Below are positions 57,874-64,000 of a stretch of DNA of 64,000 nt, one piece after another; the first letter of the stretch is position 1, and each line of letters opens with the position of its first letter. The position numbers and the translations under genes are program-made. The stretch lies in the NCBI GenBank assembly GCA_007026445.1, contig VDMD01000013.1, forward strand, positions 124,001-188,000, in the 5' to 3' direction. The notes beneath the pieces were generated by a model. That model did no database searches. It had not been told where the DNA came from and saw only the letters and a program-made list of their open reading frames with translations. This stretch comes from Schizophyllum amplum. Its lineage: Eukaryota; Basidiomycota; Agaricomycetes; Agaricales; Schizophyllaceae.

Positions 57874-60800
57874 ATGGCTCCCAAACCGAAGGAATCCAAT
57901 GGAAAACAGAAAACCCTCATGAACTACTTTACCAAGGGCGACGTGAAGCCTAAAGTGAAACCCGCTTTCAAGGCGCGTCAATCAGACGACGCGCCTGTGG
58001 AGGAAGCGCGTCCACCCCGCACTCCAGAGTCAAAGCGACTGACTCTGCACGGCCTGCAGTCCTCGGGAATGGCGAGCTCGGCATCTTCTATGCCAGACAC
58101 CAGTAGCATTCACGACACACCGCCAACAAGCGACCCAGTGGATATCGACATGGACGACGAAGAGGAAGTCCATCTGCGTGTCAAGAAATCCGTGAGTATA
58201 TGCGTCTCGACCATATGCATGCCTAAACGACATGCAGGGCAAGAGCAAGCGCAAGGTTGTCGCAGATGACTCCGACGAGGAGTCGGCGGAGATGTCCAAA
58301 GGTGCGCTTCATGAATGTTTACCGCGCTCGTTTGTTAAGACCACATGCAGCGAACTCCAAGCGCCCACGTCTATCTGCACCATTGTCCGAAGATGATGAC
58401 GATGAGGAGCTGGAAGCGCAACCCTCGTTCTCCAAGCGACTTAGCCGCTTCAAGAAGTCCCCTCGTATGTCCAGTTCGCCTTCAATAACGATGCATCTCA
58501 CGCTTTCTCAGAGAAGCGCCGTACCAAATCAGTCGCGTCTTCAGATGATGATGATTTCACTCTTCCTTCGGAGCCTGAAGAAGATGAACCAGGTCCGGAC
58601 ATGTCGTCTGCGTCCTCCAGCGCCGGAGACTTCACCGAGGACGACGACGACGACGAACCCGCGCCGAAGAAGAAGGCAAAGAGCAAGACGAAACTCGCTG
58701 CGCCAGCCTTGACAGCCTCGGGATCCGGTTCAGGTGCTGGTTTCCTTACTGCCGCAGAACGCCGTGAGCAAGATAAGAAGAATGACAAGAAGGCCAGCGA
58801 AGGGCCGTATTCTTTCCTCCAGGACATCCAGGATGTGAGTGTTGTCGAGTCCGTTGAAGAGCTAGCCTCATCTGCACCGTAGAAAGATAGAAAGAGGCCC
58901 GGTGACAAGGATTACGATCCTCGTACCATATACATACCCAAGAACGCCTGGAAGGAGTTCACGCCTTTTGAGCGTCAATTCTGGGAGGTGCGGATTCTGA
59001 CTTTCGTGCGATCGACGTGTACTGACTCTGCGCACAGATCAAACAGAACCACTATGATACAGTTCTTTTCTTCCAGAAGGGGTGCGTGTATGTGCGGGTT
59101 TCCAAAGACATGTGCTGAATACGAGCAACAGAAAGTTCTACGAGGTATGGGTCATGTTTTTCTGTGCTGACAGTCGTGGCCTCTAAAATTTCGGTCAGCT
59201 TTACGAGGATGACGCGCGCATAGGACACCAGGAGTTCGACCTGAAGATCACTGCGCGTGTCAAAATGTCCATGGTAAGCAGCTTGATATTATCCGAATAT
59301 CGATACTCAGCCTCTCGACACTAGGTTGGGGTCCCAGAGCAGAGCTTTGACTTCTGGACTGCGTGAGTGTGCATTGTAATGTCGTGAGTCCAGGCTGATC
59401 TGGCGCAACAGCAAATTTCTCGGCAAAGGTCAGTATCCGCCTGTTCACCTAATCGTAGCTACTCATCCGAGTGATCAGGGTACAAAGTCGGTCGTGTCGA
59501 CCAGTCTGAGACCGCTTTGGGCGCGGAGATGCGGATTGCAGCCGACAAGAAAGGCAAAGCCAAGTCCAGTGAGGATAAGGCGAAGGATAAGATCGTGCAA
59601 CGGTAGGTACTTTTGCAGCAAAGATCAGACGATGTGCTGATAAACATCCAGCGAGCTGAACAAGGTCTACACAAATGGCACGCTGGTCGATCCGGAGATG
59701 CTCACAGACGAACAAGCGGGTCATTGTGTGTCCATCATCGAGGAGCACGACGGTGGCGATCAGTCGACCTTCGGCATATGCGTTCTCGATTGTTCCACAT
59801 CCCAGTTCAACATGAGCCACTTCGCGGATGATGTCTGCCACACGAAGTTGGAGACCATGATGCGACAGCTTCGGCCAAAAGAGATCTTGGTCAAGAAGAC
59901 GGCGAGTGGGCGTCTTTACCTGATCGCATCTGCTAACCCCGCAACTTAGGGTTCCGGATCTCTCTCTGTGACTAGCTCACGGCTGCTCAAGAGCATCTTG
60001 CCGTCCCAATGCACTTGGACGAACCTGCGCGACGTCGAGGGCTTCTCGTATGTGTCTACGATTGAGGAGCTTAAGAAGTTGTACCCCGACGAAGACGATG
60101 CTATGGATGACGGCGGCCTGCCAGAGACTGTCCCTCAGTCGATCCGGGATATGGCTCACTCGCAACAGGCAGTAGAAGCTCTCGGGTCGATGATATGGTA
60201 AGGTTTCCGTAGGTTTGCGATACCGCCTCATTAACTGTGCGCAGGTACTTGCGCCAGCTTAATATCGGCAAAGATATCTTGAGCATGAAGAACTTCAACG
60301 TTTATGACCCTATGAAGCGCGGCGAAGGCTTAGTATTGGACGGGCAGACCCTGGCACATCTCGAGGTAAGGCCTTTTCAGCCCTGCGTGGTGTCGGAGAC
60401 TTATTGTCACGCAAGATCCTCATGAACGATGAAGGTACCGAAGAAGGGACGTTGCTCAAGCTTCTCAGCAGATGCATCACGCCATTCGGTAAGTTCTCCA
60501 ATTTGGTGAAGGGCGCACCCTAATCCATCTCACTTGCAGGCAAGCGTCTTTTCCGCATCTGGCTCTGCATGCCTCTTCGTGAGATATCCACGATCAACGA
60601 TCGACTTGATGCCGTCGAGGATATTCTGGACCATCCATCCTTTGAAAGCCAGTTCTCCGAGGTGGCGAAAGGCCTACCGGACCTCGAACGCATCGTCGCC
60701 CGAATCCATGCGAAAAGCTGCAAGATCAAAGACTTCCTGAAAGTCCTCAATGTACGTGGAACATTCCCTTTCTGCTGCAGTAAAGCTGAGATGTATCCTT

Positions 60801-62832
60801 TAGTCCTTCAAGAAGCTCAGCCGGGGCATGAACGCTCTGGCGGATACTTCTGCGGAGTTCGAGTCGAAGACCATATCCGGCCTCTTGCGTGGTGCCCCGG
60901 ATGTCGTCCCTAACATCAAGCATATCGAAGAGATGTTCGAACGGCCGTCATCTGAGAAAGGTACCGCATCAGCCTCTGGAGCACTCACTCTTGCTGATCG
61001 TGTTCTCTCAGACGCGGAGGAGCTGGTCCCTCAAGAAGGCAAAGACGACGTCTACGATGAGGTTATTGCAGAAATCAAGCAGCTGGAGAAGTCGCTCAAC
61101 AAGCAGCTGAAGAAGATGGAGGCGACGGTCGGGTACGCCTTTCGAGGATGTGTTGAGCTTAGCGACTGATTTCGGCAACAGGGGAAAACTAGCTTACTGG
61201 CACAGTGCCACGGGAAACAAGGCACGTTGCGTCTCAAAACATCCGAAGGTTTGCACTTACGCCTTTGCAGGATATATACTTGGTCGAAACAAGCGCCAGC
61301 CTGAAGAACGTCCCGAGAGAGTGGACGAAGCACGGCGGAACAAAGGTTCGTCAGTCTTCGCCGAACATAAATCACTACACCGCAACTCACCATCATCAGG
61401 CCAAGACCCGCTACATCGTGCCATCGCTTCAGGCAGAGATCCGAAAGCTCAAGGAAGCGAGGGAGAACCGCAAGACTGCCATCGCCACGTTCAAGTCGCG
61501 CCTATACGCCGAGTTCGACCTCGACCGGCCATTGTGGCTGAAGGCCGTCCGCGTCTTCGCTGAACTCGACTGCCTGTTCAGCCTGGCAAAATCCTCAGCC
61601 GCCATCGGCGAACCGTCGTGCAGGCCGGAGTTCGTCGACAGCGATACGTCGTTCTTGGACTTCCAGGAGCTGCGGCATCCGACGCTTTCGCTGCAGAAAG
61701 TGGAAGAGTTTATTCCGAATGATATCAAGCTGGGCAATGGGGTTGGGAAGGTGGCGCTGTTGACAGGGCCGAACATGGCGGGGAAGTCGACCGTGAGTGG
61801 GTCGGTGCTATGAGATGTGCATGAACTGAACTCAGTTGTCGATAGTGTATGCGCATGACTGCCACGGGAGTGGTAAAGCCTATGTCGCGGATATGTTTGT
61901 TCTGTACTGACGGACGGCTAGATCATGGCGCAGCTGGGGATGCGTGTGCCGGCTGCTAGCGCTCGGTATGTCCTCTGGCTCATTCTCATCATGAGATTGC
62001 TGACAGGAATAGGCTAACTCCCGTCGACTCCATCCTGACGCGCATGGGCGCGTACGACAATATGTTCTCCAATGCGAGTACGTTCAAGGTTGAGTTGGAC
62101 GAGTGTTGTAAGATCCTGCGGGATGCTACACCTCGGTCACTTGTCATCCTTGATGGTGAGCTCCATCATCCGCTTTCTTACCAGCGTAGCAGCTTACGAA
62201 TCAATCGCAGAGCTCGGTCGTGGCACTTCGACCTATGACGGGATGGCCATCGCGGGGGTGAGTGTAGCGGCCTCATCATCGAAGCCCTTCTGATCGAGAT
62301 TGCGTAGGCCGTTTTGCACGAACTGGCCACACATACACTGCCTTTGACCTTCTTCGCCACGCACTACGGCTCCTTGACAGATGACTTTGCATACCATCCG
62401 AGCATACGGAATATGCACATGTCGACGCTTGTGGATGACGAGAAGAAAGAAGTGCGTACAGCATCGAGACGCTCGCTCTGGCGACTGACTTGGCTCCTTG
62501 TCTAGATTGTTTTCTTGTTCAAGCTCGTCGAGGGCGTTGCCACCTCCTCATTCGGTACTCATGTCGCAAACCTTGCCGGCGTTCCCATCGAGGTGGTCAA
62601 CCGCGCCGACACTGTTTCCAAGTCCTTCGCGCAGCAGTTCCAGCAACGGTTGCAGGACAAGAAGAGCGAGGATGTGGCGTCGAGGCTGTCGCACTACGCT
62701 CAGGCGGACTTTGTGTATTTGTACAAGCTTGCGACTGGCCAAGCGGAGCTGCCGGACGACCCGGAGAGGAGGAGGGAGGTATTGAAGAGGCTGAAGGCGG
62801 TGGCGAGGTCTTATGTGAAGCAGAAGGAGTAG
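57874..62832 (+). CDS. MSH6: DNA mismatch repair protein MSH6
   Basis: Pairs with MSH2 as MutS-alpha, which recognises base mismatches and 1-nt loops in nuclear DNA. Nearly 5 kb with about 20 short introns, coding roughly 1,250-1,300 residues. The N-terminus carries a PCNA-binding PIP box (KQKTLMNYF, the Q-x-x-L-x-x-Y-F pattern) and a long acidic, Ser-rich tail. Mismatch-binding domain I has PFERQFWE then [13 protein letters not shown] (the usual NxxDxVVFFKxGKFYELYEDDA stretch, split by introns). Core strings are [11 protein letters not shown] and SKPFAQQFQ-like sequence at the end. The ATPase has Walker [11 protein letters not shown], the [18 protein letters not shown] helix, [13 protein letters not shown], Walker B/signature STFKVELDE and [18 protein letters not shown], and the ATHYGSL switch. 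The start is the ATG at 57874; the stop is TAG at 62830-62832. Exact borders of the smallest exons (58900-59460 and 61140-61410) are approximate. Confidence 0.95.
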
Positions 62833-63320
62833 AGGTGAAGTGGATGCTTTCCCGGTCTGTGTATTCTATGCTCGCCGTAATGTGCTTCTTGGTGCTCCTT
62901 TGCTTTGCTATCATGTTATGCTTTCTTGATAATACTACGTGTCTAGATACGCGAATACATAGACTGTTATTTCGTGTTGCAGTTCTCCAATCTCTCGGGC
63001 CGCTCCGTGAATCTGAGTTAGGCGCTCGCCGCGCACGTGGCGCATTCGCGCCTTACTTCTCCCCGTCACCGCGGCCGTTCGTTCGCGCCACGTCTTACTG
63101 CTTTCTGCGCGCTTGTCTCTCTATTCAAGACGGACTCTTTGATGTACACATAGCCGTGAACCTACACCCATTCACAAGCACCGACGATCACGAATTCCGA
63201 GGCGCTGCAGAATTGACAATCCGCCAGAACGCGCACGCCCATCTTCACATTTGCTCTGTCTTGGCGCACACTTCCCAATAACGCCTGCTCACACCTCCTC
63301 TACGATATCCATAAAACGCC
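62833..63320. other. intergenic region, MSH6 to GRASP
   Basis: About 490 bp holding the MSH6 3' flank and the GRASP promoter. An open frame running from inside MSH6 (62490-63281) is out of frame with MSH6 and has no support. Confidence 0.45.
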
Positions 63321-64000
63321 ATGGGCGCAGGCCAATCCACCTCACAGGCGCATCCACCCTCGCAGGCGCTACACGTCTTGCGTGTCACTCCACACTCCCC
63401 TGCATCTCAAACCGACATCGAGCCCTACTTCGACTTCGTTGTCGGCTTTGAAGGTGATGCGCTCGAGGCGCACGCGTCGATCGACGCCGCGAAGCTTGAG
63501 AGCATCGTCGAGGCGCATGAGGGCCGCGTCCTTAACCTACTCGTCTGGAGCAGCAAGCGGCATGATACGAGAGGTGCGTGCGCATGCACTCGTGTCTCTG
63601 CTGCACAGCTAACAGCATGCGTCCAGTCGTTCCTGTCACACCGTCGAGAAAGTGGTCCCAGAAAGCGGCTGCGCCGCAGGGTGCAAAGCCGTCCCTCCTC
63701 GGCTTGAGCATGCGCATGTGCGAGCCAGAGGCGACAATGGACAACGTGTGGCACGTACTGGACGTTATTGAGGGCAGCCCGGCCGAGAGCGCGGGCCTCG
63801 TCCCGATGGGCGACTGGGTCCTCGGTTGGTCCGGAGGTGTCCTCGGACAGGAGAACGACTTCTACGAACTTGTTGAAGCAGTGCGTGCTGTCGTTCTACC
63901 ACCGTATGGTACAAGTCTGACTCAAATCTTCTGCACAGCACGTTGACAAGCCACTGCGCGTATATGTTTACTCTCATGACTTTGAGTGTGTTTATGGATC
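63321..64000 (+). CDS. Golgi reassembly stacking protein (GRASP), partial
   Basis: A peripheral Golgi membrane protein that tethers cisternae and, in fungi, helps unconventional secretion. The window holds only the first half. It begins MGAGQSTSQ, with Gly2 ready for N-myristoylation, then the first PDZ-like domain: HVLRVTPHSPASQTDIEPYF, DFVVGFEGDAL and VLNLLVWSSKRHDTR. The second domain follows after an intron (about 63571-63624): WSQKAAAPQGAKPSLLGLSM, VWHVLDVIEGSPAESAGLVP and GDWVLGWSGGVLGQENDFY. The next exon resumes with HVDKPLRVYVYSHDFECV at the right edge. The C-terminal regulatory tail lies outside. Length and order match fungal GRASP homologues. Confidence 0.88.

Noticed and set aside
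62490..63281. 263-codon open frame (+) at the 3' end of MSH6
   Set aside because: It overlaps the last MSH6 exon in another phase; MSH6 conservation explains the sequence.

Overview
The window is nuclear DNA from a filamentous basidiomycete, most likely an agaricomycete. It is GC-rich and gene-dense, and most genes are split by many short introns of about 45-70 nt with GTRNGY donors and CTRAY-like branch points. The gene content fits this assignment: a velvet regulator, a UTR2/CRH1-type GH16 enzyme with a CBM18, a cytochrome P450, a hydroxyquinol-type intradiol dioxygenase, ERG6 and a seven-helix membrane family common in Agaricomycotina. I recognise 25 protein-coding genes with useful confidence. 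No rRNA, tRNA, CRISPR array or intact transposon was found. Exon limits come from reading-frame continuity and GT-AG signals, so starts and small exons can be off.

Layout. 0-7 kb: a Zn2Cys6 regulator (-), a class 3 lipase (+) and an intradiol dioxygenase (-). 7.9-12 kb: a velvet-domain regulator (+) and RAD52 (+). 12-16.2 kb: an MFS transporter of the DAL5 type (-), divergent from ERG6 (+). 16.5-17.6 kb: a perfect 516-bp inverted repeat around a 78-bp spacer. 17.9-29.2 kb: a Gly/His-rich stress-type protein (-), then a cytochrome P450 (-) flanked by two diverged paralogues of a multi-pass membrane protein, one on each strand. 30.9-36 kb: a small secreted Cys-containing protein (-), an EFM7/NNT1-like methyltransferase (-) and a CFA20-domain protein (-). 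36.3-43.7 kb: one very large helical-repeat protein (+) that may be UNC80-related. 44.2-48.6 kb: a GPI-type GH16 transglycosylase (-) and an RRM protein (-). 48.9-64 kb: EXO1 (+), a C2H2 factor (+), PIG-P (-), a RAD51-family paralogue (+), an alpha/beta hydrolase (+), 5-formyl-THF cyclo-ligase (-), MSH6 (+) and the start of a GRASP gene (+) that runs off the right edge.

How the genes relate. The clearest theme is DNA repair. EXO1, a RAD51-family paralogue and MSH6 lie within 14 kb, and RAD52 is about 40 kb away. EXO1 and MSH6 act together in mismatch repair; RAD52 and RAD51 paralogues act in recombination. The genes are on the same strand but are interleaved with unrelated genes, so this is proximity and not an operon. 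The P450 and its two membrane-protein neighbours form a second local group of unknown purpose. There is no complete biosynthetic gene cluster. The most unusual DNA features are the long perfect palindrome built of degenerate repeats, and the repeat-filled long introns around the P450 and membrane-protein genes.
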